NCBI GenBank assembly: GCA_022826645.1
Contig: JAJDUM010000003.1
Coordinates: forward strand, 61,328-125,327
DNA from: Candidatus Poribacteria bacterium
Lineage (GTDB): Bacteria; Poribacteria; WGA-4E; PCPOR2b
DNA length: 64,000 bases
Direction: 5' to 3'
The first letter of the stretch is position 1. Every line of letters starts with the position of its first letter. Below, one piece after another: positions 16,190 through 24,181 of the stretch. A program made the position numbers and the translations under genes. Under the pieces are notes generated by a model. The model made no database searches and was not told where the DNA came from. It was given only the letters and a program-made list of their open reading frames with translations.

Positions 16190-16930
16190 ATGTCAGCCCA
16201 GCAAGAGATTATAATCCAACCGCTAAATTACCCACTGATCTATGTCCCTGAAGGAGCATTCATTATGGGAACGCTCCCAACGGGATTACGAAAAACTGAT
16301 CATGAGGAACCGCAGCGTACGGTGACGCTCAACGCCTACTATATTGGCAAGTACCCTGTGACTAACGCCCAATATACACAGTTCATGGAAGACACGGGTT
16401 ATTATCCGCCGCGTTTCCATACCGATCCGCGCTTCAATGCGCCGGACGGCCCTGTGGTTGGGGTCAGTTGGTACGACGCGCGGGAATTTCTGCGCTATCT
16501 CAACGGATTGACAGGCGAAGCGTATCGTCTGCCGACCGAAGCGGAATGGGAGAAAGCAGCACGAGGCACCGATGGACGAGAGTATCCGTGGGGAAATGAA
16601 TGGGACCCATCGAAAACGAATTCGTCGGAAAGTGCTCTCAAACAAACAACACCCGTTGACAACTATCCGGAAGGCGTCAGTCCCTATGGCTGCTACGATA
16701 TGGGCGGTAATGTCTACGAGTGGTGCATGGATTGGTTTCACCCGGAGACTTATAAATACGCACCGGCGCAGAATCCCTTCGGTCCAGCCGAGGGCAGGCG
16801 CAGGACCATCCGGGGCGGGTCATGGGTACCGCGGGGTCAATTCGCGGCGCGATGCGCAAATCGTGCCGCGTATGAACCGATAGAAATGGTGCATAATGTT
16901 GGGATTCGGATTGCGGAATCAGCTTCATAG
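16190..16930 (+). CDS. SUMF1/EgtB-family (formylglycine-generating-enzyme-like) protein
   Basis: The ATG at 16190 (MSAQQEIIIQPLNYPLIYVP) begins the conserved fold, so it is preferred to the ORF-track start 20 codons upstream; the ribosome site is weak in both cases. Family landmarks are GAFIMGT, YPVTNAQYTQFM, PVVGVSWYDAREFLRYL, RLPTEAEWEKAARG, YPWGNEW, GGNVYEWCMDW and RTIRGGSW. The two cysteines of true aerobic formylglycine-generating enzymes after GGSW are Pro and Ala here, so sulfatase activation is unlikely and another SUMF1-type function is probable. It is the first gene of a plus-strand set with VWA and CysQ-like genes. Confidence 0.85.
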   Translation: MSAQQEIIIQPLNYPLIYVPEGAFIMGTLPTGLRKTDHEEPQRTVTLNAYYIGKYPVTNAQYTQFMEDTGYYPPRFHTDPRFNAPDGPVVGVSWYDAREFLRYLNGLTGEAYRLPTEAEWEKAARGTDGREYPWGNEWDPSKTNSSESALKQTTPVDNYPEGVSPYGCYDMGGNVYEWCMDWFHPETYKYAPAQNPFGPAEGRRRTIRGGSWVPRGQFAARCANRAAYEPIEMVHNVGIRIAESAS

Positions 16931-16960
16931 ACTAACTGATTCACAAGAGTAGGTGACCCC

Positions 16961-18517
16961 ATGTTACATCGCAGAAGTTCCCGTCCAGCCTTAATCTACT
17001 CGCTTATCATTCACCTCATCGTTGCAGTCATCATGATGCAATTACAGATCGAGCAGCGTCAACTACCCTTTTTTGATGATACCGTTCAGGTCAATATCAC
17101 CCATTTTGAACGTCCGGTAGTTGTCCCGCCCAAGCCGGTTGAGTCGCCGCCCCCCGAACCTGTGGAGGTTGTTCAGGAGGTTTCTCCTCCTACGCCCAAG
17201 CCGAAACCTGCCTCCACGGCTGATTGGCTGTCCATTGATTCCCTCAAGACCAATCAGCGCGAAGCAATTGGGTCAAAAGTTGATGCATCTCCCCCGTCGG
17301 ATAGGGTTGAATCTGTTTCTCAGCCAGAATTATCCTCAAAAGCGCGCCCAGATTCCAGAGCGGTTCCCGTGACAGCGGTAGATGTATCAAGAGAAGCGTC
17401 CGAAAGCGGCGCACCTCTGGCAGCCGATCAGGATATCAAAATAAATGACGGGGACAGCAATCTATCAGAGAGTTCTCCTGAAATCGGTGTAGCAACCTTA
17501 CGCGTTGGACGAAAACGCGGCGAAACACTTGACGGAATGCCTATCGGAAATTCGGGCGGAGGTATTCCTTCGGGGACCTCTACGGGTGACAATTACGTCC
17601 AGATGATGACTGAACTGGCTCGAGACCTGACAGATGCGGCGATCGTTACCGAAGTCGATCTGGTTTTTGTTATCGACAAGACAGGGAGCATGGAAGACAA
17701 CGTCCGTGGTATCCGCGCTTACATCGATCTCTTGTTTGAGCATTTCACACGTTCAGGACATGATGCAGCTTTTGGCTTGGTCACCTTCGCGGACACCACA
17801 GAAAGCAAACCGAAGGTGCGGGGGGTTACGACGAATCACAGCAAATTTAAGAACTGGCTTTATAAGATTAAGTTTGAGGGCGGTGGTGACCTCGCTGAGT
17901 CTGGACTGGATGCGTTGATGGCCGCACTAAACAGGTCTAAATTTCGAGACAACACTCAACGATTTTTCGTTCTTGTGAGCGATGGTGCCTTCCACGATGC
18001 GGATTACGACGGCAGATCGGAGTATAGCCAGGATGGGGTTATCGAAACACTACAGCAACAAGGGGTTCGTGTTGATGTGATTGGACTGAATTTCCTGCCC
18101 ATCAAGCAACTCGCTTGGGCAACAGGCGGTGTGTGGCGGCAGATCCCCGGCAGAGGCTATATGGAACATATCCCGCGAACACTGACAGCCAAAATGCTTT
18201 CTGAGCTTGGAGTCCTTGGTTTCGACGGAGACGAATTAGATGCGGATGAGGTTGTCGTCTACCTCCGTCGTGATCCGCGTCCAAGGTGGCTGGAGGTCAC
18301 GTGGAAAGTGCTCAACCCGTTGGGTGAACGATGTTATGGACCCTTTTCACAACGTCTTGACATCCCAAACGACGGGTCAGAGGTGCTGCGGTTCACCCCG
18401 AGTATTGATGTCAATCAGTTTCGATCTGCAAAGGGCACGTACACTGTTATTTACCATATCGAAAACAACCTTGGGCATCGGAGCATTTTGCGCCGTACCC
18501 TTGACTATGGAGGCTGA
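16961..18517 (+). CDS. Membrane-anchored VWA protein with TonB-like proline-rich spacer
   Basis: The 518-residue protein has one N-terminal membrane segment (about 11-30) followed by a Pro/Glu/Lys-rich stretch (PPKPVESPPPEPVEVV) like the periplasm-spanning part of TonB. After a Ser-rich linker, a VWA domain begins near residue 230 (VDLVFVIDKTGSMEDNV) with an intact MIDAS (D-x-T-G-S) and VSDGAFHDA further on. The C-terminal 120 residues are beta-rich. It lies 30 bp after the SUMF1-like gene and 14 bp before the CysQ-like gene. The build suggests a periplasmic metal-dependent binding module reaching from the inner membrane. Confidence 0.8.
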   Translation: MLHRRSSRPALIYSLIIHLIVAVIMMQLQIEQRQLPFFDDTVQVNITHFERPVVVPPKPVESPPPEPVEVVQEVSPPTPKPKPASTADWLSIDSLKTNQREAIGSKVDASPPSDRVESVSQPELSSKARPDSRAVPVTAVDVSREASESGAPLAADQDIKINDGDSNLSESSPEIGVATLRVGRKRGETLDGMPIGNSGGGIPSGTSTGDNYVQMMTELARDLTDAAIVTEVDLVFVIDKTGSMEDNVRGIRAYIDLLFEHFTRSGHDAAFGLVTFADTTESKPKVRGVTTNHSKFKNWLYKIKFEGGGDLAESGLDALMAALNRSKFRDNTQRFFVLVSDGAFHDADYDGRSEYSQDGVIETLQQQGVRVDVIGLNFLPIKQLAWATGGVWRQIPGRGYMEHIPRTLTAKMLSELGVLGFDGDELDADEVVVYLRRDPRPRWLEVTWKVLNPLGERCYGPFSQRLDIPNDGSEVLRFTPSIDVNQFRSAKGTYTVIYHIENNLGHRSILRRTLDYGG

Positions 18518-18531
18518 GAAGTTATAATCAG

Positions 18532-19500
18532 ATGGTATTAGAGAGACGGCTTGCAATGAGTGCAGTATTTAGCGCAGCGCAGCTGTGCCAGCAGGTGCAG
18601 GCGGATATGGTGAAAGTGGATGCGGTGGAGAAGGCGGATCGAAGCCCGGTGACGGTGGCAGATTTTGGATCTCAGGCTCTAATCTGTCAAGCGATCCGCG
18701 AGGTGTTTTCGGACGACATCATTGTCGCTGAAGAGGATTCTCAGACGTTGCAAGAAAACCCGCAACTGATGGGACGTGTAACTGAGTATGTCAACCGCTT
18801 TGCTGTAGGGCAGCCTTCAGCGGAAACGGTGTGCGACTGGATCGATCATGGTAAGGGACAGGTGGGAGAACGTTTCTGGACGTTGGATCCAATTGATGGA
18901 ACGAAAGGATTCTTGCGGGGCGATCAGTACGCCATTGCACTGGCGCTGATAGTTGACGGGGAGGTAAAACTCGGAGCCCTGGGTTGTCCGAATCTGAAGT
19001 GGAACTTGGACGATCCGGGATCACAATCCGGCTGTTTATTCGTCGCGGAGAGAGGAACGGGCACGCGGATACTATCGTTGGATGCGCAATTCTCAGAAGA
19101 GGTTCGTATCTCTCATACCGCCCATCGTTTTGCAGAGAGCGTTGAATCCAGTCACAGCGACCTTGATACTCACGCACAGATCGCTCAACAGGTTGATATT
19201 ATCGAACCGCCGATCCGGATGGACAGCCAGGTGAAGTATGGCGTGCTTGCGCGGGGTGAAGCGTCTGTCTATATTCGCCTGCCGAACCCGATGACACCGG
19301 ACTACCGTGAGTACATCTGGGATCATGCCGCTGGGTTGATTGTGGTGGAAGAGGCTGGTGGGGTGGTAACGGATGTCGATGGACGGGAACTCAATTTCTC
19401 GCGGGGGAGGCGGATGACCGGCAACCGTGGAATTTTAGCGACGAATGGGGACCTACACTCCCAAGTGTTGGAGTGTATTCGTAAGTGCTCCCAGAATTAA
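18532..19500 (+). CDS. cysQ: 3'(2'),5'-bisphosphate nucleotidase, CysQ/HAL2 type
   Basis: This is a member of the lithium-sensitive inositol-monophosphatase superfamily. It has the metal site DPIDGTKGF, the upstream acidic pair AEEDSQ, and the C-terminal WDHAAGLIVVEEAGG. The longer DPIDGTKGFLRGDQYAIAL form is typical of PAP phosphatases that convert 3'-phosphoadenosine 5'-phosphate to AMP during sulfate assimilation or sulfotransfer. Length (322) fits HAL2 rather than short inositol phosphatases. The first ATG has no close ribosome site; an ATG eight codons later (18556) is an alternative. Specificity is inferred from motif similarity. Confidence 0.85.
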   Translation: MVLERRLAMSAVFSAAQLCQQVQADMVKVDAVEKADRSPVTVADFGSQALICQAIREVFSDDIIVAEEDSQTLQENPQLMGRVTEYVNRFAVGQPSAETVCDWIDHGKGQVGERFWTLDPIDGTKGFLRGDQYAIALALIVDGEVKLGALGCPNLKWNLDDPGSQSGCLFVAERGTGTRILSLDAQFSEEVRISHTAHRFAESVESSHSDLDTHAQIAQQVDIIEPPIRMDSQVKYGVLARGEASVYIRLPNPMTPDYREYIWDHAAGLIVVEEAGGVVTDVDGRELNFSRGRRMTGNRGILATNGDLHSQVLECIRKCSQN

Positions 19501-19520
19501 TGATGAGAAAGTTAATTCAT

Positions 19521-19676
19521 TAGGACTTATGCATTTCAGCGCGGGGCAAGATGCCCCGCCTACGGTTTTTGAGGCAAGTCGGTGCTGTTGCACCAATTCT
19601 TAACATGAGCGAAAAGAAAATATAAAACATAAAGAAAAACCGAGTTTCTGCTGTACAACTTTTTTGACATGAGTCA
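19521..19676 (+). repeat. Composite of dispersed repeats
   Basis: Starts with taggacttatgcatttcag (end of the 15768-type element) and ggggcaagatgccccgcctac (also near 62680). Two tails of the hairpin family follow: gctgttgcaccaattcttaac at about 19585 and ctgtacaacttttttgacatg at about 19651. No gene is present between the convergent cysQ and TAXI genes. Confidence 0.7.
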
Positions 19677-19682
19677 CAAAGT

Positions 19683-20738
19683 TTAATCCACAGGTTGCGC
19701 TGCTGCTGGGATCTCGACGCCCTGCTCTGTCCAAAAGCGATCTGCGCCAGGGTGGAGCGGGATTACGAAGGCTTTCAGCGCATTTTCGAGCGTCATGTCC
19801 TTTGCGGCGGGGGTGGTGGTCACCAAAACTTTATGTCCCGCTTGATCGTAGAGATGTTTCAGGATGGTGTAGATCGTTTCCTCGCTGATATCCTTGTGCG
19901 CGATGAGGACTGTTGGCATCAGGAATGTATTGACCGGCTGGACATCTTTGTAAGCCTTGTCGGGGAGCCTACCGGGCAGATAGAAGGGATATTTCTCGTA
20001 AAATCCGTACTTTTTGGCGGGTGCATCGAAGTCGATTAGGCGGACAGATTTGATTTCGGAGACATAAATGATAGCTGAATTGGGCGCATTGACGAGCCAC
20101 TGAAAACCGTCCACCTGCCCATCGCGCAGGGCATCCGCTCCTGCTGTCCCTCCTTTATAAACCGGCGCGAACTTACCGTGAATTCCTGCAACTTTCGCGA
20201 GACGTTCCAGTGTCTGTGCAGAGCCTGATCCGGCTGCGCCCATCGCAACTTTCTTCCCGACAATATCCTCAAATTTATGTACATTGCTGCCCGCTAAGGT
20301 CACAAATTGATTGTAAGCGATATAGAGCAGCGTTACCACTCGGATATTTTCTTTTTTTCCCTCTTCGGCAAAAACCTCCTCGCCATGATAACCCAGATAG
20401 ACATCGGAGGCAAATGCAACGCCCATATAGTCCCCGCCGCTGTTGACGCGACGCACATTTTCGATGGAGCCGGCAGACGCTTCGACAGAGATTCTGATGC
20501 TGGGTTCCGCTTTTGAAACAACCGTACCAATTCCACCCGCGAATGGTGAAAACGTCCCACCGACCGCCCCACCGAGGATGGAGAGCCATATCTGTTTCTC
20601 CTTCGGCTTGCTTTCCTGAGCGGTCCCTTCCCGGGTGGACGATTGTTTCTCCCCGCCTTTCTGATTATCGCAGCCATAGATCAGCAGCCCCAATATACAG
20701 AAAATGGATAACCATAGATGAAATTTCTGTCGATACAT
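19683..20738 (-). CDS. TAXI-family TRAP transporter solute-binding lipoprotein
   Basis: The 351-residue protein has a lipoprotein signal (FCILGLLIYGC) and the hallmark TAXI start of the mature domain (LSILGGAVGGTFSPFAGGI). AEPSIRISVEASAGSIENVRRV and GVAFASDVYLGYHGE follow. Such proteins capture a solute (often a dicarboxylate or glutamate) for a TRAP permease. No permease gene is visible in the window, so it works with a distant permease or as an orphan binding protein. Start is secure (AAAGGAGCAAA-ATG). It follows an SDR gene by 20 bp on the same strand. Confidence 0.9.
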   Translation of the reverse strand: MYRQKFHLWLSIFCILGLLIYGCDNQKGGEKQSSTREGTAQESKPKEKQIWLSILGGAVGGTFSPFAGGIGTVVSKAEPSIRISVEASAGSIENVRRVNSGGDYMGVAFASDVYLGYHGEEVFAEEGKKENIRVVTLLYIAYNQFVTLAGSNVHKFEDIVGKKVAMGAAGSGSAQTLERLAKVAGIHGKFAPVYKGGTAGADALRDGQVDGFQWLVNAPNSAIIYVSEIKSVRLIDFDAPAKKYGFYEKYPFYLPGRLPDKAYKDVQPVNTFLMPTVLIAHKDISEETIYTILKHLYDQAGHKVLVTTTPAAKDMTLENALKAFVIPLHPGADRFWTEQGVEIPAAAQPVD

Positions 20739-20757
20739 TTTGCTCCTTTACCGTCGA

Positions 20758-21468
20758 TTATGCTCTGCCGTAGACAGGAATTGCTGCGCCGTTGATGATA
20801 GCAGCGGCATCGGAAATAAGGAATAGGATAACGTTGGCGATATCGTCGGGCGAGACCCAACGGGAGTGATCTTCGCCGGGCATCCCTTCGCGGTTCGCAG
20901 GCGTATCAATGATGCTCACCAGCAGGGAATTGACGTTAATCCCCACGTCCTTCACTTCCTCCGCGATTGACTCTGTGAGAATCCGCACACCGTTTTTGGA
21001 GACGGAATAGGCACCCAGTCCAGCAATCCCACTTAATCCTGCGCGTGCAGAGGTATTCACAATTTTTCCATATCCTCGCTCAGTCATGTGTGGCAGCACC
21101 GCTTTGCAGCAGAGAAAGATAGATTTCAGATTGAGATCCATCATGAAATCCCATCGTTCCTCAGCCATTTCGGCGACAGGGATGCCACCGACAAAGCCGC
21201 CGATTGTATTTATGAGAACGTCGATCTGACCGAACTGGTCCAATATGGCTTGGACGAAATTTTGAACTTCCGTTTCAATCGTTAGGTTTGCACGAATTAG
21301 TGTTACTTGGGATTTGAGGGGACCGATCTGACGCTCGAATGGCTCGATATTGCGTTCGGAGGTGTAAGGGATCGCAACTTGATAACCTTCCTTGAGCAAG
21401 GCTTCCGCGACGACCGCTCCCAATGCCCCGGTCCCGCCAGTGACAATTGCAAATCGTTTTTCAGCCAT
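20758..21468 (-). CDS. Short-chain dehydrogenase/reductase
   Basis: A classical SDR of 236 residues with the cofactor motif TGGTGALG, an NTIGGFVGG segment in place of NAG, and catalytic Ser (NTSARAG) plus YSVSK. The lack of a basic residue pattern makes NAD versus NADP unclear. The C-terminus (IINGAAIPVYGRA) matches the family. It is located 61 bp downstream of pckA and just upstream of the TAXI lipoprotein on the same strand. Substrate unknown. Confidence 0.9.
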   Translation of the reverse strand: MAEKRFAIVTGGTGALGAVVAEALLKEGYQVAIPYTSERNIEPFERQIGPLKSQVTLIRANLTIETEVQNFVQAILDQFGQIDVLINTIGGFVGGIPVAEMAEERWDFMMDLNLKSIFLCCKAVLPHMTERGYGKIVNTSARAGLSGIAGLGAYSVSKNGVRILTESIAEEVKDVGINVNSLLVSIIDTPANREGMPGEDHSRWVSPDDIANVILFLISDAAAIINGAAIPVYGRA

Positions 21469-21529
21469 CTTCAGACCCTTTCTTGTTCAAAGCGTGAAAC
21501 AGATCTATACTCACAGATCGTATAGCCGA

Positions 21530-23113
21530 TTAGATCTTGGGACCTGCCGCTTGGACGGCCTCTGTTGCGCTATCGACGAATTGTTCAAAGTTTCTCACAA
21601 ACATCTTAGCGAGTTCTCGTGCTTGGCGGTCGTAAGCCGCACCATCTTTCCATGTGTTGCGCGGTTTGAGGACTTCAGGCGGCACCCCTTCGCAGACGGT
21701 TGGGACATGGATTCTGAAGATTGGATCTGGCTCTGTTGGTACATCCGTCAGTTTACCCTTCAAAACGGCATCAACGATGGCGCGGGTGTACGCAATTTTC
21801 ATTCGCGCCCCTTCGCCGTAGGCACCACCGCTCCATCCGGTGTTGATCAACCAGCAATCCACGCCATGTTGATCTATCTTTTCGCCAAGCATATTGGCAT
21901 ATACAGCGGGATCTAAGGGCATAAATGGGTCGCCGAAACAGTGGCTGAAGGTCGCTTCGGGTCGGTCTCCTAATCCCTGTTCAGTGCCGGCAACCTTCGC
22001 GGTATACCCAGAAAGGAAATGGTACATCGCTTGTTCGGTCGTCAATTTTGCGACCGGAGGCATCACGCCAAAGGCATCGCAGGTGAGCATGATCAGGTTC
22101 TTTGGATGCCCACCGACGCCTTCCGGCACGATATTATCGAGGTGTGTAATTGGGTAGCCCGCACGTGTATTTTCGGTTAATGAGTCATCATCGAGATCGA
22201 TTCGGCGCGTTGCCGGATCGAGAATCACATTTTCCAGCACCGTTCCAAACTTGTGGGTACAGGCGTAAATCTCTGGTTCCGCCTCTTTGGACAGGTTAAT
22301 TGTCTTCGCGTAACAACCGCCCTCAAAGTTGAAAATACCGCGATCGCTCCAGCCGTGCTCGTCATCACCAACGAGACTTCTGCCCGGCGCAGAGGAGAGT
22401 GTTGTTTTTCCTGTGCCAGACAGTCCGAAGAAAAGGGCGATATCCCCATCGGGTCCAAGGTTCGCTGAGCAGTGCATTGGCAGCACCCCCTGACCCGGCA
22501 ATAGGTAGTTAAGGTATGTGAAAGCCGATTTTTTTATCTCTCCGGCATACTTTGTTCCGCCAATAAGGACCAAATTCCGTTCAAAATTTATAAGGATAAA
22601 GGTGGCCGAGTTGGTGCCGTGCAATTCAGGATTGGCATGAAGTCCCGGGAAATCAATAATTGTAAAATCGGGTGAACGGTCTGGAGACAACTTGTTGGCG
22701 GGAATGAGGAGGCTTTGGGTGAACAGGCTGTGCCACGCATACTCAGTGATGGCACGAACGGCAATGCGATGCTGTGGATCGGCACCCGCGTAACAATCTT
22801 GAACAAAGACATCACGTCCCTGGATATAGGTCAGCATGTGATTATACACGCGATCGAAGTATTCTTCGGAGATGGGACGATTAATATTCCCCCATGAGAT
22901 GTTATCTCGGCTTGACGATTGCTCAACGATAAACTTATCGTTGGGTGAGCGACCTGTATGGGGACCCGTTTCGACGATGAAAGGACCGAAGTGAGCGATT
23001 TGCCCTTCGCCCCGCATGAGGGCTTCTTCATATAGGGTGGGTGTTGATAAGTTCCAATATAGATTTTTAATATTAATTATTTTATGATCTTTTGACAGCT
23101 GAGCTTTGCTCAT
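21530..23113 (-). CDS. pckA: Phosphoenolpyruvate carboxykinase (ATP)
   Basis: It converts oxaloacetate and ATP to phosphoenolpyruvate, ADP and CO2, the entry to gluconeogenesis. The 527 residues include the P-loop GLSGTGKTTLSS, the metal motif DDEHGW, the RSPNDKF phosphate region near the N-terminus, and the ATP-form signature SGYTAKVAGTEQG. Length is standard for the ATP-dependent family and the ribosome site (CAGGAG) is good. It suggests growth on organic or amino acids, in line with the nearby epimerase and peptidase-like genes. Confidence 0.97.
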   Translation of the reverse strand: MSKAQLSKDHKIINIKNLYWNLSTPTLYEEALMRGEGQIAHFGPFIVETGPHTGRSPNDKFIVEQSSSRDNISWGNINRPISEEYFDRVYNHMLTYIQGRDVFVQDCYAGADPQHRIAVRAITEYAWHSLFTQSLLIPANKLSPDRSPDFTIIDFPGLHANPELHGTNSATFILINFERNLVLIGGTKYAGEIKKSAFTYLNYLLPGQGVLPMHCSANLGPDGDIALFFGLSGTGKTTLSSAPGRSLVGDDEHGWSDRGIFNFEGGCYAKTINLSKEAEPEIYACTHKFGTVLENVILDPATRRIDLDDDSLTENTRAGYPITHLDNIVPEGVGGHPKNLIMLTCDAFGVMPPVAKLTTEQAMYHFLSGYTAKVAGTEQGLGDRPEATFSHCFGDPFMPLDPAVYANMLGEKIDQHGVDCWLINTGWSGGAYGEGARMKIAYTRAIVDAVLKGKLTDVPTEPDPIFRIHVPTVCEGVPPEVLKPRNTWKDGAAYDRQARELAKMFVRNFEQFVDSATEAVQAAGPKI

Positions 23114-23164
23114 GCAGTTCTCCTGACAGCTGATCTCAGATTAAACAGAGGGCACAGATTTTTT

Positions 23165-24181
23165 CTACTTCTCAATTGGAACGACTCCGATTCCGGGCAG
23201 ATCGGGCAAAATGAGTTTGCCCTCTTCAAGTGTTACGCCGCGATATGGATCGTTCGCAACCAGTAGATGTCCGTCCAGGTCTGCGTAATCCACAAGCGGT
23301 GTCAGATGTGCTGCTGCCGTAATGCCGAGAGAACTTTCAATCATACAACCAATCATCACTTGCAGCCCATGCGCTCGCGCAATGTGAATAATTCGCATGG
23401 CTTCGAGTAGACCACCACATTTGACCAACTTAATATTAATACCATCAACACAGCCGACCAGCGAGGGTATATCGGCGGCACGTTTTACGCTTTCATCGGC
23501 AAAAATTGGGAGTTCCGAGTGCTCGCGGACAAACTTTAATCCCTCCAGGTCGTCTGGCTTTGTGGGTTGCTCAATCAACTCAACGCCGTAAGGGGCAAGT
23601 TCACGAATCTTACCGACTGCTTCCTTGGGCGTCCACGCTGTGTTGGCATCCACATAGATCGGCTTATCCGTGACTTCGCGGAGTGCACGGATAAGCTCTA
23701 AGTCGCGGTCGGTGCCGAGTTTCACCTTGAGAAGGGGGTACGCCTCGGCTTCATGCACCTTTTGCTGCATGATCTCCGGTTCATCAATTCCAATTGTGAA
23801 TGTCGTCAGCGGCGTCTCCTTTGGATCGAGTCCCCAGAGCTGATAGAGCGGCACACCTAATTTCTTTCCAAGCCGGTCGTGCAGTGCCATGTCGATGGCG
23901 GACTTTGCAGCGTAATTATGACCGAGAACCGATTCAAGTTCTGACATGACACTTTCAATCGCATCGAGATTCCCATCAAGGCCTGTATCGAGGATGTCAA
24001 ATGCGACTTGAACCGTTTCGACGGTTTCGCCGTAGAAACGCGCGGGAGCCGTTTCACCAAGTCCGCCATCAATTTCCACAGAAATCACTTGACGGAATTC
24101 ATCGACGGCCCGCCGGGCGATTTTGAAGGGGTGAACAAGTTTGAGGTCGGTGATATGATGTTGGATATTCATGCGAATCAC
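23165..24181 (-). CDS. Dipeptide epimerase of the enolase superfamily
   Basis: The protein has the muconate-lactonising/epimerase layout: catalytic LKVKLG (K-x-K), metal ligands in YVDANTAW, LIEQP and FADES, the second base in INIKLVKCGG, and a C-terminal CMIESSLG then DLDG. This set is that of L-Ala-D/L-Glu-type dipeptide epimerases, which act in cell-wall peptide recycling or on other dipeptides. The start is a GTG overlapping the upstream stop by four bases (GTGA), or an ATG nine bases later; both place it in the operon of the molybdenum hydroxylase. Confidence 0.88.
   Translation of the reverse strand: MIRMNIQHHITDLKLVHPFKIARRAVDEFRQVISVEIDGGLGETAPARFYGETVETVQVAFDILDTGLDGNLDAIESVMSELESVLGHNYAAKSAIDMALHDRLGKKLGVPLYQLWGLDPKETPLTTFTIGIDEPEIMQQKVHEAEAYPLLKVKLGTDRDLELIRALREVTDKPIYVDANTAWTPKEAVGKIRELAPYGVELIEQPTKPDDLEGLKFVREHSELPIFADESVKRAADIPSLVGCVDGINIKLVKCGGLLEAMRIIHIARAHGLQVMIGCMIESSLGITAAAHLTPLVDYADLDGHLLVANDPYRGVTLEEGKLILPDLPGIGVVPIEK

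Noticed and set aside
16190-16930. True formylglycine-generating enzyme (sulfatase maturation)
   Set aside because: The two catalytic cysteines are replaced and no sulfatase gene is in the window.
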